Shown: positions 7,721 through 16,173 of the stretch, piece after piece
Layout: each line of letters opens with the position of its first letter
Position numbering within the stretch: the stretch's first letter is position 1
DNA from: Effusibacillus dendaii
Lineage (GTDB): Bacteria; Bacillota; Bacilli; Tumebacillales; Effusibacillaceae
Direction of reading: 5' to 3'
DNA: 64,000 nucleotides
Assembly (NCBI RefSeq): GCF_015097055.1
Contig: NZ_AP023366.1
Location: forward strand, 1,464,501 to 1,528,500
Program-made: the position numbers and the translations under genes
Notes under the pieces: model-generated
What the model saw: the letters and a program-made list of their open reading frames with translations, nothing else
What the model was told of the DNA's origin: nothing
The model's database searches: none

Positions 7721-8626
7721 TTGCAGTTTCCTCTTCTGGTATTTGTCACCGTGGTCGAGAAAAAAAACTTTTCGCGGGCGGCCGAATCACTCAATATGAC
7801 ACAACCGGCCGTTTCGCAGCAAATTCATTCGTTGGAAGATTATTACGGAGTCAAGCTGTTTGAACGAAACAGCAAACGGGTGGAAACAACCCGGGCGGGA
7901 GAAGTGCTCTATCGGTACGCCGTACAGATCGTAAATCTACAACGGGAAGCACAGCAGGCAGTCAACGATTTAATGGGCCTCGTAACAGGAAAACTGATGA
8001 TTGGGGCATCTCTGACAATTGGGGAATATGTATTGCCCCGCCTGCTCTCCGTATATGCGCGGCATTACCCGGACGTGGAAATCTCCGTTACGATTGGAAA
8101 CACAGAAGTGATCGCCGATCATGCACTGAACAATCGGATTGATGTAGGTTTGGTGGAAGGACCTGTAAACCCGGCAAATCTTGTAATTACCCCTTTTTTG
8201 GAAGATGAGATGGTGTTGATCGTGCCTACTACACACCGTTTAGCAGCTATCGGTCGGGTGCATATCGAAGATCTGTTGGAGGAAACGTTTATTATCCGGG
8301 AATCAGGTTCCGGTACCCGTTTTATTGTGGAAGAAGTGTTCCGTACACTCGGCATTCAACCTAAACGGGAAATTCAGTTCGGCTCTACGCAGGCAATCAA
8401 AGAAGCAGTGGAGGCCGGTTTAGGGGTTTCTTTCATCTCGATCTGGAGCGTCCAGAAAGAAATAAAATTAGGAACCCTGCGGGTACTGCGGGTTCACAAT
8501 CATTCCTTCCCTCGTCCGTTCTCGATGATTTGGAAAAAAAAGCAATTGGAGACGCGCGCGATGAAGGAATTTACCGCCATGACAGAGTCTATCGATCTCC
8601 ATTCACGTCTGGTCCCGGAATTTTAA
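7721..8626 (+). CDS. LysR-family transcriptional regulator
   Basis: A 301-residue LysR-type activator. The winged helix-turn-helix occupies residues 1-60 (FVTVVEKKNFSRAAESLNMT, then QPAVSQQIHSLED), and the periplasmic-binding-like effector domain follows from about residue 90. The start is TTG 7721 with GAGGTG six bases upstream. The protein resembles the CysL/YeiE group, members of which control sulfur or sulfite metabolism, but the target here is unknown. No divergent partner gene is adjacent; the structured 450-base stretch lies upstream. Confidence 0.85.
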   Translation: MQFPLLVFVTVVEKKNFSRAAESLNMTQPAVSQQIHSLEDYYGVKLFERNSKRVETTRAGEVLYRYAVQIVNLQREAQQAVNDLMGLVTGKLMIGASLTIGEYVLPRLLSVYARHYPDVEISVTIGNTEVIADHALNNRIDVGLVEGPVNPANLVITPFLEDEMVLIVPTTHRLAAIGRVHIEDLLEETFIIRESGSGTRFIVEEVFRTLGIQPKREIQFGSTQAIKEAVEAGLGVSFISIWSVQKEIKLGTLRVLRVHNHSFPRPFSMIWKKKQLETRAMKEFTAMTESIDLHSRLVPEF

Positions 8627-8757
8627 TGAATCAGTGCTTATCCAAAGGGAAAACCGGATACACTAACGGATAAACAGGAGGGGGCGGAACAGATGGACAT
8701 GATCGAAATGGGCAGATTTCACCCCCCTACACACAAAGCACCGAATTTTAAGAATCT

Positions 8758-8807
8758 CAAAAGGGGCATACCCGCTGGTCGGAACTCGACTTTCAGGTTT
8801 GCCCCTT
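8758..8807 (-). terminator. Probable terminator of the 2-hydroxyacid dehydrogenase gene
   Basis: AAGGGGCA (8761-8768) pairs with TGCCCCTT (8800-8807) and is followed by TTTT on the minus strand. The 31-base loop is long but can pair internally. It lies 11 bases past the stop at 8818. Confidence 0.55.
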
Positions 8808-8817
8808 GCCATCGAAT

Positions 8818-9795
8818 TCAATATACTTCAGGATTCACCGTATGCAGAAGTTTTTCTCCCTGGATGCCCGCTATAAGGTTCTTTGCAGCCAACAACGCCA
8901 TATTCGTTCGGGTGGCTATGCTGGCACTGCCGATATGGGGAAGCGGCACCACATTTTCAAGTGACAGCAAGGGGTGATCGGCTCCGATTGGTTCCTGTTC
9001 GAACACATCTAACCCGGCCCCCCAGATCACACCGTCCTGCAACGCGCCGTAGAGAGCCTTTTCATCTACATTACTCCCTCTCGATGTATTAATTAAGACA
9101 GCGGTTGATTTCATCAAATGTAATTCCTTTTTGCCGATCAAATGGTGCGTTTCCGCTGTTGACGGTGTCAAAACCACCACAAAATCGGATTGTTTCAGCA
9201 ATTCTTCAAGCGAACAGTATGTCGCGCCGAGCGACTGTTCCACTTCTGGACGGCGAGTCCTGTTATGATAGAGGATTCGCATACTGAAACCGGTCGCACG
9301 CTTTGCTACCGCTTCACCAATACGCCCCATACCAATAATTCCGATGGTCGCTCCAAATATATCCTGTCCTGTCATCATCATCGGTGACCACGTCTTCCAG
9401 TTCCCTTGCCGTACAAGATCAGCCCCCTCAACTACTCTTCGAGCAGAAGCCAACAGAAGAGCAAACGTTAAGTCAGCTGTCGTCTCGGTTAATACACCCG
9501 GCGTATGGCCGACAGGAATCCCACGCCTTGTGGTAGCCGCCACATCAATATTATCGACGCCTACAGCCATATTGCTGATGACCTTAAGATTTGGAGCATT
9601 CGACAGAAATTCCTCGTCAATCCGTTCGGTCAACGTCGCAAAAATCCCCACCGCTTCCCGGCATTCCCGCAGCAATACATCCCGCGGGATGGGAACTTCT
9701 TCCGATTCCCATAGAAAAACATCCGCCTGCTGCTTGATCACAGACAGCGCCTGCGGCGGAATCTGTCTCGACACTACCACTTTCTCCCCGTTCAT
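8818..9795 (-). CDS. D-2-hydroxyacid dehydrogenase (glyoxylate/hydroxypyruvate reductase type)
   Basis: A 325-residue NAD(P)-dependent oxidoreductase that interconverts 2-oxoacids and D-2-hydroxyacids. The nucleotide fold has GIIGMGRIGEAVAKR near residue 150. The catalytic set is complete: Arg in INTSRGSNVDE, Glu in GLDVFEQEP, and His in LPHIGSAS. VGVDNID and PGVLTETTADLTFALLL are typical of the GyaR/GhrB branch, so glyoxylate and hydroxypyruvate are the likely substrates. Start ATG 9795 has a GGGGGG-rich site upstream. It lies 12 bases after the HD-GYP gene and is probably co-transcribed with it. Confidence 0.9.
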   Translation of the reverse strand: MNGEKVVVSRQIPPQALSVIKQQADVFLWESEEVPIPRDVLLRECREAVGIFATLTERIDEEFLSNAPNLKVISNMAVGVDNIDVAATTRRGIPVGHTPGVLTETTADLTFALLLASARRVVEGADLVRQGNWKTWSPMMMTGQDIFGATIGIIGMGRIGEAVAKRATGFSMRILYHNRTRRPEVEQSLGATYCSLEELLKQSDFVVVLTPSTAETHHLIGKKELHLMKSTAVLINTSRGSNVDEKALYGALQDGVIWGAGLDVFEQEPIGADHPLLSLENVVPLPHIGSASIATRTNMALLAAKNLIAGIQGEKLLHTVNPEVY

Positions 9796-9807
9796 TACCT
9801 CCCCCCC

Positions 9808-10893
9808 TTAGAGTGCATCCTCACATTCGCTGATCATGATCGATAGTTGAGATGACAAATCAATTTCGTACGGTTTGACATTTTCCCCGTTAGGATTTTT
9901 CAGGATGCGGATGATGGGGCGGTGCGGGTGTTTCGAGTTGACATCGACCACCACCCCTTTTTCACCGGTTGACAGCGACACTACCATCCCAACCGGATAG
10001 ATCACTAAATGATTTCGAAAGGTTGTCATCAAATCCAAATCAAATTTGTCAGAGGAAGCAAAAATGATATCTAACGCTTCGTGCGGCAAATACCCTTTCC
10101 GATAGACCCGGTTGGCAATCAGAGCATCATACATGTCGGTAACGCCGACGATCTTGCCAAAAAGATGAATCTCATCACCCGTTAAACCGCGCGGATATCC
10201 GGATCCGTCAATCCGTTCATGGTGCTGCAGCGCACAATGAGCGGATAAAAGCGGAATATCAGGCTGTTCGCGCAAAATGTCATACCCATAAACGGTGTGA
10301 TTCTTGATTTCTTCAAACTCAGCTGGCGTCAGTTTATCAGGCTTATCAAGAATTTCGGGTGCTATCTGTGTTTTTCCGATATCATGTAAAATGGCGCCAA
10401 TTCCAAGATCAATCAACTGGTTTCGGTTCAATCCTACCGCCATTCCAAGTGCCGCCGAATAAATCCCAACATTGACCGAATGGGTGTACAGATAATTGCT
10501 GGACGAATAGATTCCGGTCAGATGAATCATCAATTCCGGTCGACTCTGCAAGTCGTACAGTATGTCTTCGAACGCTTTACGGAACTCCGTTCCTAATTTG
10601 GATAAGGAAAAATTGCGATTCCATTTTTTTGCTTCAATCATGCCGGAGAACGTTTCATAAACGATTTTTGTCGCATGTTGACGCGTTTCGTCCGATACGG
10701 AACTTTCCGCCTCAATATCATCCGTTCGCGGATCACTCACATAGACCGATTCAATACCAATCGATTGCAGTCGCTTGATCATCCGGTGTGTCAGTTCCAC
10801 ATCAGTGCCTACCAAAATCCCGCCCGTTTCGGTATACACCGGTTTACCCAATTTGTCACCCGGTTTTAACTGTATCGTCTGTACCATATGCAT
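9808..10893 (-). CDS. HD-GYP domain phosphodiesterase, putative c-di-GMP hydrolase
   Basis: A 361-residue cytoplasmic protein. The central HD-GYP domain (about residues 130-280) shows H..HSVNVG, HDIGK, HHERIDGSGYPRGL and DMYDAL. These contain the metal-binding HD pair and the intact HHExxDGxGYP motif of active c-di-GMP phosphodiesterases. The N-terminal 100 residues (LKPGDKLGKPVYTETGGILV) are the short beta-rich module usual in Bacillota HD-GYP proteins; the C-terminus (about 300-361) is a small PilZ-like or SH3-like beta domain of unknown role. ATG 10893 has GGTGG nine bases upstream. Confidence 0.88.
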   Translation of the reverse strand: MHMVQTIQLKPGDKLGKPVYTETGGILVGTDVELTHRMIKRLQSIGIESVYVSDPRTDDIEAESSVSDETRQHATKIVYETFSGMIEAKKWNRNFSLSKLGTEFRKAFEDILYDLQSRPELMIHLTGIYSSSNYLYTHSVNVGIYSAALGMAVGLNRNQLIDLGIGAILHDIGKTQIAPEILDKPDKLTPAEFEEIKNHTVYGYDILREQPDIPLLSAHCALQHHERIDGSGYPRGLTGDEIHLFGKIVGVTDMYDALIANRVYRKGYLPHEALDIIFASSDKFDLDLMTTFRNHLVIYPVGMVVSLSTGEKGVVVDVNSKHPHRPIIRILKNPNGENVKPYEIDLSSQLSIMISECEDAL

Positions 10894-10965
10894 GAGGGCA
10901 TTCCACCTTGAAAATGGAAAATTTCCCCTTCCCCATCCAATCTATTCGACGGGAATTACAAAAAA

Positions 10966-11034
10966 CCCTTCTTTCATCCGCACACGACCGCTCCTTTTCA
11001 CATATGGATAAATGGAAATTGCATGAAAGAAGGG
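10966..11034 (+). promoter_or_regulatory. Inverted repeat covering the ribosome site of the gene at 11041
   Basis: CCCTTCTTTCAT (10966-10977) is perfectly complementary to ATGAAAGAAGGG (11023-11034), which includes the AAGAAGGG ribosome site of the gene starting at 11041. In a plus-strand transcript the 12-bp stem would hide that site. Read on the minus strand the same stem is followed by TTTTTTG and looks like a terminator in front of the HD-GYP gene. Confidence 0.5.
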
Positions 11035-11040
11035 ACAGAC

Positions 11041-11238
11041 ATGGCAGGAAAAAACAAAGTAAAGGCCGATCGCACAGCCACCAAACTGGATGTACATCAG
11101 CCACAAATGAAAATTGTCGGAGCGGATACATGCATCGCGTGCCCAACACCGTGCGCCCGCGGCATCGCGTATCGGGAAAAGATGGAAAAGCCAGGTGCGA
11201 TCGGATTTGGCGTTCCCTGTATCCTGACGTTAAAATAA
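11041..11238 (+). CDS. Small cysteine-containing protein of unknown function
   Basis: A 65-residue protein with a lysine-rich start (MAGKNKVKADRTATK) and a conserved-looking core DTCIACPTPCARG, followed by GFGVPCILTLK. The CxxCxxxC pattern plus a later Cys could bind a metal or form disulfides. ATG 11041 is preferred because AGAAGGG lies seven bases upstream; the in-frame ATG at 11023 is part of the hairpin arm. I do not recognise the family. It is followed by a terminator shared with the convergent gene. Confidence 0.65.
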   Translation: MAGKNKVKADRTATKLDVHQPQMKIVGADTCIACPTPCARGIAYREKMEKPGAIGFGVPCILTLK

Positions 11239-11281
11239 ATAAGGATTCCATCGAAGCATATTTAATGAAAACTAAAATAAA

Positions 11282-11308
11282 GAAAGTGCCTTCTGGAGAG
11301 GCACTTTC
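11282..11308. terminator. Bidirectional terminator
   Basis: GAAAGTGCC (11282-11290) pairs with GGCACTTTC (11300-11308), with a nine-base loop. The minus strand continues with TTTATTTT and the plus strand with AACTTTT, so it can serve both convergent genes. Confidence 0.75.
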
Positions 11309-11326
11309 AACTTTTCGAACTTTGTC

Positions 11327-11692
11327 TTATCCTGTTTTGCTGGCGTTTGTCAGGCGGGACGCTTCTCTGTAATCGGCCAACCGAACCAGCCGATTTCCAT
11401 CAATGAATCCCTCGATCCCCACACCTTGCAATTCTTCCAATCTTTCCACTTGATAGCGAGCCAACAGGTTTTCAATCATTTCCCGGTTGGTCGCATGGAT
11501 CAAACAATAATCGTAGCGCCATCCGGAAAGCGATCTTGTATATAGACGATAGGCAACAGGCTGCCCTGCGGCCGAATACTCCGGTATTACCGCTTCCACA
11601 TACAAGGTTCGTAACAACACGTGCATCTCCCCCGTAATCACCGGAACCTGAATTTGAATCTCTTCTATTTGACTATATCGCGATTCGGTCAT
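11327..11692 (-). CDS. Conserved-looking hypothetical protein
   Basis: A 121-residue soluble protein without membrane segments or recognised motifs. It is rich in strands at the N-terminus (IQIQVPVITGEMHVLLRTLYVEAV), then YRLYTRSLSGWRYDYCLIHA, and a helical middle. ATG 11692 has no strong ribosome site, so the start is uncertain. It lies 31 bases downstream of icmF on the same strand and could be the last gene of that operon. Confidence 0.55.
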   Translation of the reverse strand: MTESRYSQIEEIQIQVPVITGEMHVLLRTLYVEAVIPEYSAAGQPVAYRLYTRSLSGWRYDYCLIHATNREMIENLLARYQVERLEELQGVGIEGFIDGNRLVRLADYREASRLTNASKTG

Positions 11693-11722
11693 TCAAGAAA
11701 ATACGCCAAAGGTCCCAATCCT

Positions 11723-14700
11723 TTACATATTTCGTCTATATTGTCCGCCCACTTCATACAAGGCGTCGGTGATCTGCCCGAGAGAGCAGTATCTGACCGT
11801 CTCCATCAGTTCAGCAAAAACATTGCCGCCCCGTTGCGCCGTTTCCTGCAGTCGTTTTAACATATGAGGCGCTTTCTCTTTATGGCGCTCATGGAATTCC
11901 CGCAAATTGGCGATTTGCAGTTCTTTTTCCGCTTGTGTGGCACGTGCCAGTTCAATTTTGGGCGGTTCATATTCTTCCGCCTGCAGAGCCGGATTTTCAA
12001 ACGTGTTTACGCCAATAATCGGCAGTTCGCCACTATGCTTGAGATGTTCGTAGTACATAGATTCTTCCTGAATCTTGCCTCGCTGATACTGGGTTTCCAT
12101 TGCCCCAAGCACGCCGCCGCGGTCGTTAATACGCATGAATTCGGCCAACACCGCCTCTTCCACCAGATCGGTAAGCTCCTCGATGATAAAGGCTCCCTGC
12201 AGCGGATTTTCATTTTTCGCCAAACCAAACTCTTTCGTAATAATCAATTGAATTGCCATGGCGCGGCGAACCGAGTCCTCTGTCGGTGTTGTGATCGCTT
12301 CGTCATACGCATTGGTGTGCAGGCTGTTGCAATTGTCATAGAGTGCCAAGAGTGCCTGCAAAGTGGTGCGTATGTCATTAAAATCGATCTCTTGCGCGTG
12401 AAGCGAGCGCCCCGACGTCTGGATATGATATTTCAGTTTTTGGGAACGTTCATTGCCCCCATATTTGTTTTTAATGACGGTTGCCCAGATGCGGCGGGCC
12501 ACACGACCCATTACCGCATATTCGGGATCCATGCCGTTCGAAAAGAAAAAGGAGAAGTTAGGTGCAAAATCGTCGATTTTCATGCCCCGGCTCAAGTAGT
12601 ATTCCACATAAGTGAAGGCATTGGACAGCGTAAACGCTAACTGTGAAATCGGATTGGCGCCCGCTTCCGCAATATGATAGCCGGAAATCGACACAGAATA
12701 ATAGTTGCGCACGTTGTGGTCGATAAAATACTGCTGAATGTCTCCCATCATCCGCAACGCAAATTCAGTCGAGAAAATGCAAGTATTCTGCCCCTGATCC
12801 TCTTTCAGAATATCTGCCTGCACCGTTCCCCGCACGTTGGACAGCGTAAACGATTTAATTTGTTCATACTCTTCCGCATTTGGCTGACGACCGTTTTCTC
12901 GTTCAAACTTCTCCACCTGAAAATCAATCGCCGTGTTCATATACATCGCCAAGATAATGGGCGCCGGGCCGTTAATCGTCATCGACACCGACGTAGAAGG
13001 GTGGCACAGGTCGAATCCTGCATACAGTTTCTTCATATCGTCCAACGTGCAAATGGAAACACCCGATTCACCAATTTTGCCGTAAATATCTGGCCGGTAA
13101 CCCGGATCATGGCCGTACAGAGTAACAGAATCAAAGGCTGTGGACAGTCGTTTGGCCGAATCGTTTTTCGACAGGTAATGGAACCGTTTATTCGTCCGCT
13201 CCGGCGTTCCTTCACCTGCAAACTGCCGCTTCGGATCTTCGCCTTCCCGTTTGAACGGAAATACGCCCGCCGTATAAGGGAATTCCCCAGGGACATTTTC
13301 TTTCAGACTCCATTTGACAATTTCACCCCAATCTTCAAAATCGGGCAATGAAATTTTCGGAATCCGCAAACCGGATAGGGAAGTCGTATACAGTTGAGTG
13401 CGAATCTCCTTATCGCGGATGCGGGTTACCAATTCGTCCTGACGGTACTCCTGTTTGCGGCTCTCCCAACGATCTAAAATCCGCTTGCAATCGGGATGCA
13501 GTCGCGCTTCAAAATGGGCAATCTGCTGATCCATCACCTGCAGCAATTTGGCAGTTTCCGCCTCTGTTCCGTTTCCGTCGGACGCAGGCTCGGACAGAGC
13601 GGCGGCCGCTATCGTATGCTTGGCTCCCTGCAGTTGGAACAGCTTGCGGGCGATTTGCGTCTGTTCTTCAACAAATTTTTTGTAGCTCCGCACGGTCTGT
13701 ACGATCTCCGCCAGATACATGGTGCGCTCCGGCGGGACAATGTAATTTTTACCTGGTTTCGTTTGATCAACAGACAGTTGGGATTGCCAATCGGTCCCAC
13801 ATTTTCGGTTAATCGTATCAATCAGCGCCCGGTAAAAACGATTGGTGCCAGGGTCATGAAACTGACTCGCCATTGTACCGTACACTGGAATTTCGTCCTC
13901 TTTCAGGTGGAACAGGTTATGGTTGCGCTGATACTGTTTCTTTACGTCACGCCGCGCATCCTCCGACCCTTTCCGCTCAAACTTATTGATGGCGATCAGG
14001 TCGGCAAAATCGATCATATCGATTTTTTCCAATTGAGAGGGAGCGCCAAACTCGGATGTCATCACATAGATGGACACATCCGAGATCTCCGAGATCCCCG
14101 CATCTCCTTGTCCGATGCCAGATGTCTCGACAATCACCAAATCAAAACCGGCCGCTTTCACAATATCGATCGCATCTGTAATCGCTTCCGACAGTTCCGA
14201 CTTTGATTTGCGGGTTGCCAGCGACCGCATGTAGACGCGCGGGTTGTGAATCGAATTCATGCGGATTCGGTCGCCGAGCAGCGCCCCGCCCGTTTTCTGT
14301 TTGGAAGGGTCGACCGATAAAATAGCGACCGTTTTTTCAGAAAAGTCATTCAAAAATCGGCGCACCAATTCGTCCGTCAGAGAAGATTTGCCCGCTCCGC
14401 CGGTGCCTGTAATGCCAACCACCGGAACTTGCCGTGCATGCGCCCGCACCGACGCCAATATCGATTCAGCAGCCGAGGCCGTTTCAACCGATGTGCTGGC
14501 TGTCGCGTCCTCTTTCCGGCGGACGACTTCCTCCGCCAATGTAATCAAGCGGGCGATTGCCTGTGGATTTTTTTGCGACAGAAGTTCTGTTTCATTGCCG
14601 AGTTCCTTCGCTGTAGGAAAATCGCACTGCTGCAGCATGTAGTTAATCATCCCCTGCAGTCCCATGCGCCTCCCATCATCGGATGAAAAGATTTTGGTGA

Positions 14701-15049
14701 TGCCGTAGGATTCCAGCTCACGGATTTCATCGGGCACAATTACACCGCCGCCGCCGCCAAAAATCCGAATATGACCGGCCCCTTTTTGCTGCAGCAAATC
14801 ATACATATACTTAAAATATTCAATATGACCGCCCTGATAGGAACTGACCGCAATTCCTTGCGCGTCTTCCTGAATGGCGGCCTGAACCACTTCTTCCACC
14901 GAACGGTTATGCCCCAGGTGAACGACTTCCGCTCCAGACGATTGCAAAATCCGGCGCATAATGTTAATCGATGCATCATGTCCGTCAAACAGACTGGATG
15001 CGGTGACAAAGCGAATTTTGTGTGTTGGACGATAGATTTCTGTTTCCAT
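11723..15049 (-). CDS. icmF: Fused isobutyryl-CoA mutase with G-protein chaperone (IcmF)
   Basis: A 1108-residue adenosylcobalamin enzyme that interconverts isobutyryl-CoA and n-butyryl-CoA by a radical rearrangement. Domain order: the B12-binding domain (about 1-140, with DGHDAS at 22-27 carrying the cobalt-ligand His24); the MeaI-type GTPase (P-loop [10 protein letters not shown] near 215, NKFERKG as the guanine motif); then the mutase barrel. Substrate-defining residues are visible: AGVFPFKR has Phe where methylmalonyl-CoA mutase has Tyr, and GQNTCIF has Gln where it has Arg. This pair marks isobutyryl- rather than methylmalonyl-CoA mutases. ATG 15049 is favoured; GTG 15058 directly follows the tetR stop and is an alternative. 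It links valine/branched fatty acid breakdown to beta-oxidation. Confidence 0.94.
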   Translation of the reverse strand: METEIYRPTHKIRFVTASSLFDGHDASINIMRRILQSSGAEVVHLGHNRSVEEVVQAAIQEDAQGIAVSSYQGGHIEYFKYMYDLLQQKGAGHIRIFGGGGGVIVPDEIRELESYGITKIFSSDDGRRMGLQGMINYMLQQCDFPTAKELGNETELLSQKNPQAIARLITLAEEVVRRKEDATASTSVETASAAESILASVRAHARQVPVVGITGTGGAGKSSLTDELVRRFLNDFSEKTVAILSVDPSKQKTGGALLGDRIRMNSIHNPRVYMRSLATRKSKSELSEAITDAIDIVKAAGFDLVIVETSGIGQGDAGISEISDVSIYVMTSEFGAPSQLEKIDMIDFADLIAINKFERKGSEDARRDVKKQYQRNHNLFHLKEDEIPVYGTMASQFHDPGTNRFYRALIDTINRKCGTDWQSQLSVDQTKPGKNYIVPPERTMYLAEIVQTVRSYKKFVEEQTQIARKLFQLQGAKHTIAAAALSEPASDGNGTEAETAKLLQVMDQQIAHFEARLHPDCKRILDRWESRKQEYRQDELVTRIRDKEIRTQLYTTSLSGLRIPKISLPDFEDWGEIVKWSLKENVPGEFPYTAGVFPFKREGEDPKRQFAGEGTPERTNKRFHYLSKNDSAKRLSTAFDSVTLYGHDPGYRPDIYGKIGESGVSICTLDDMKKLYAGFDLCHPSTSVSMTINGPAPIILAMYMNTAIDFQVEKFERENGRQPNAEEYEQIKSFTLSNVRGTVQADILKEDQGQNTCIFSTEFALRMMGDIQQYFIDHNVRNYYSVSISGYHIAEAGANPISQLAFTLSNAFTYVEYYLSRGMKIDDFAPNFSFFFSNGMDPEYAVMGRVARRIWATVIKNKYGGNERSQKLKYHIQTSGRSLHAQEIDFNDIRTTLQALLALYDNCNSLHTNAYDEAITTPTEDSVRRAMAIQLIITKEFGLAKNENPLQGAFIIEELTDLVEEAVLAEFMRINDRGGVLGAMETQYQRGKIQEESMYYEHLKHSGELPIIGVNTFENPALQAEEYEPPKIELARATQAEKELQIANLREFHERHKEKAPHMLKRLQETAQRGGNVFAELMETVRYCSLGQITDALYEVGGQYRRNM

Positions 15050-15058
15050 GTTGAACAC

Positions 15059-15697
15059 CTACCTCCCCGATTTCATTTCATGCAGCACCAGCGCGGTCTG
15101 GTGCGAAATATACTCTTCCAGCGAGTAATGGCGGCTGAGCGCCCAACGGCGGAACGCCCACATTTCACCCAGTACTACAATGTTATGTGCTGTGAGCTTG
15201 ACGTAACCCGGCTGCAAAGAAAGCGACCCATCCTCAATGCCGCGTTCCAAAATCCGTTCAAACCGGCTCGTGATCAATTCTTCTTTCGCAAGTACATAGT
15301 GCAGCATTTCATTGGGAAGCGATTTCATCTCCTGGTAGATAAGCAGGACCGAATCCTGCATCTGATCCATGATCCGAAAAAAATCACCAATCGAATTGAC
15401 GAGCGTCTCCCGTCCTGTCCGACCATGTGTCATTTCCTCATCCAGTTTTTGTTCGACCTCGGAATGGATGTGATCACATACCAGGTAGAGCACATCCTCT
15501 TTCGACTGGATATATTCATAAAGCGTCCCGATTCCGATGCCGCTTTCCCGGGCAATCTCACGAGTTGTCGTTTTATGAAATCCCTTTTGCACAAACAAAT
15601 CCATGGCGGCCTGAATAATCTGGTTTCGTCTGACTTTGACCAGCTCTGGATCTTTCACCAAAGACGGAATCGATTTGGTTTTCTCCGACACAGTCAT
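15059..15697 (-). CDS. TetR-family repressor upstream of icmF
   Basis: A 212-residue TetR regulator. The DNA-binding domain is at about residues 20-70 (RRNQIIQAAMDLFVQKGFHK, then TTTREIARESGIGIGTLYEYIQSKEDVL); the rest is the helical ligand domain. It is co-transcribed with icmF (its TAG is followed at once by GTG/ATG of icmF), and a palindrome, CGAGCGCTCG, lies just after its promoter. It therefore probably represses its own operon and responds to an acyl-CoA. ATG 15697 lies very near the GGAG site; GTG 15691 has better spacing and may be the true start. Confidence 0.88.
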   Translation of the reverse strand: MTVSEKTKSIPSLVKDPELVKVRRNQIIQAAMDLFVQKGFHKTTTREIARESGIGIGTLYEYIQSKEDVLYLVCDHIHSEVEQKLDEEMTHGRTGRETLVNSIGDFFRIMDQMQDSVLLIYQEMKSLPNEMLHYVLAKEELITSRFERILERGIEDGSLSLQPGYVKLTAHNIVVLGEMWAFRRWALSRHYSLEEYISHQTALVLHEMKSGR

Positions 15698-15710
15698 TCT
15701 CCTTTTCGAC

Positions 15711-15765
15711 CGAGCGCTCGTTCAGTTCACTATCTATACTACTCGCTGTCACCGGATCGCGTCAA
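15711..15765 (-). promoter_or_regulatory. Promoter and palindromic operator of tetR-icmF
   Basis: Minus-strand -35 TTGACG (15765-15760), an 18-base spacer and -10 TAGTAT (15741-15736). The perfect palindrome CGAGCGCTCG (15711-15720) lies about 15 bases downstream of the -10, between the start site and the tetR ribosome site. Its position fits an autoregulatory TetR operator. Confidence 0.65.
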
Positions 15766-15953
15766 TGCCTGTTTTTTACACGTGCCAACAGCAGTTTTGC
15801 CTGCATATATTCGTCAAGCTCGATGAGCCCCATCTCACGCAGATCTTCCAATTCCGCCTCCATCAACACCGCATCATCCTGGTCATTCCCCGTATATACG
15901 AAGACATGAAAACGTTTCAACAGCTCCCTCACCTTAAACAGGTCTTCTGCCAT
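15762..15953 (-). CDS. yqgQ: YqgQ-family small protein
   Basis: A 63-residue protein of the YqgQ (DUF910) family, recognised by VRELLKRFHVFVYTGNDQDD, then AVLMEAELEDLREMGLIE and DEYMQAKLLLARVK. These proteins form a small three-helix bundle; their role is unknown, and a nucleic-acid-binding role has been proposed from structure. ATG 15953 is the only start with adequate spacing. Its end overlaps the -35 box of the tetR promoter. Confidence 0.85.
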   Translation of the reverse strand: MAEDLFKVRELLKRFHVFVYTGNDQDDAVLMEAELEDLREMGLIELDEYMQAKLLLARVKNRH

Positions 15954-16098
15954 CGGAACAAACCCCTCAACAAGTATTTGTAGTCACTTTTTCTCAATCT
16001 TCTCCCAGAATCCCTGCGATCTGCCTATCATCCTGTATTCCGTTTCCAAGCCCACTACCATCCTGATTGTTCAGTTTTGCTACGTTTATGGGGCGCCT

Positions 16099-16142
16099 AA
16101 AAAAGACAGCTTGCTCCGCCATTCATTTCGCGGAACAAGCTG
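16099..16142 (-). terminator. Intrinsic terminator of livK
   Basis: CAGCTTGCTCCGC (16107-16119) pairs with GCGGAACAAGCTG (16130-16142) with one mismatch, followed by TCTTTTTTAGG on the minus strand. It lies 30 bases after the livK stop. Confidence 0.85.
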
Positions 16143-16173
16143 CCGTTGCAGATTGCCAAATTCAATAAACAAG

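Noticed and set aside
8693-8977. 94-codon frame with a very good ribosome site (GGAGGGGG) downstream of the LysR gene
   Set aside because: More than half lies opposite the dehydrogenase gene and the free part includes its terminator arms. It may be the relic of a gene start, but there is no homology to support it.
11723-15049. Methylmalonyl-CoA mutase with fused chaperone
   Set aside because: The substrate-defining Tyr/Arg pair is replaced by Phe/Gln and the GTPase is inserted between the B12 and mutase domains, as in IcmF.
11864-15826. Several 200-350-codon open frames antisense to icmF and tetR
   Set aside because: They lie fully opposite a well-supported enzyme gene and show no family motif; they are shadows.
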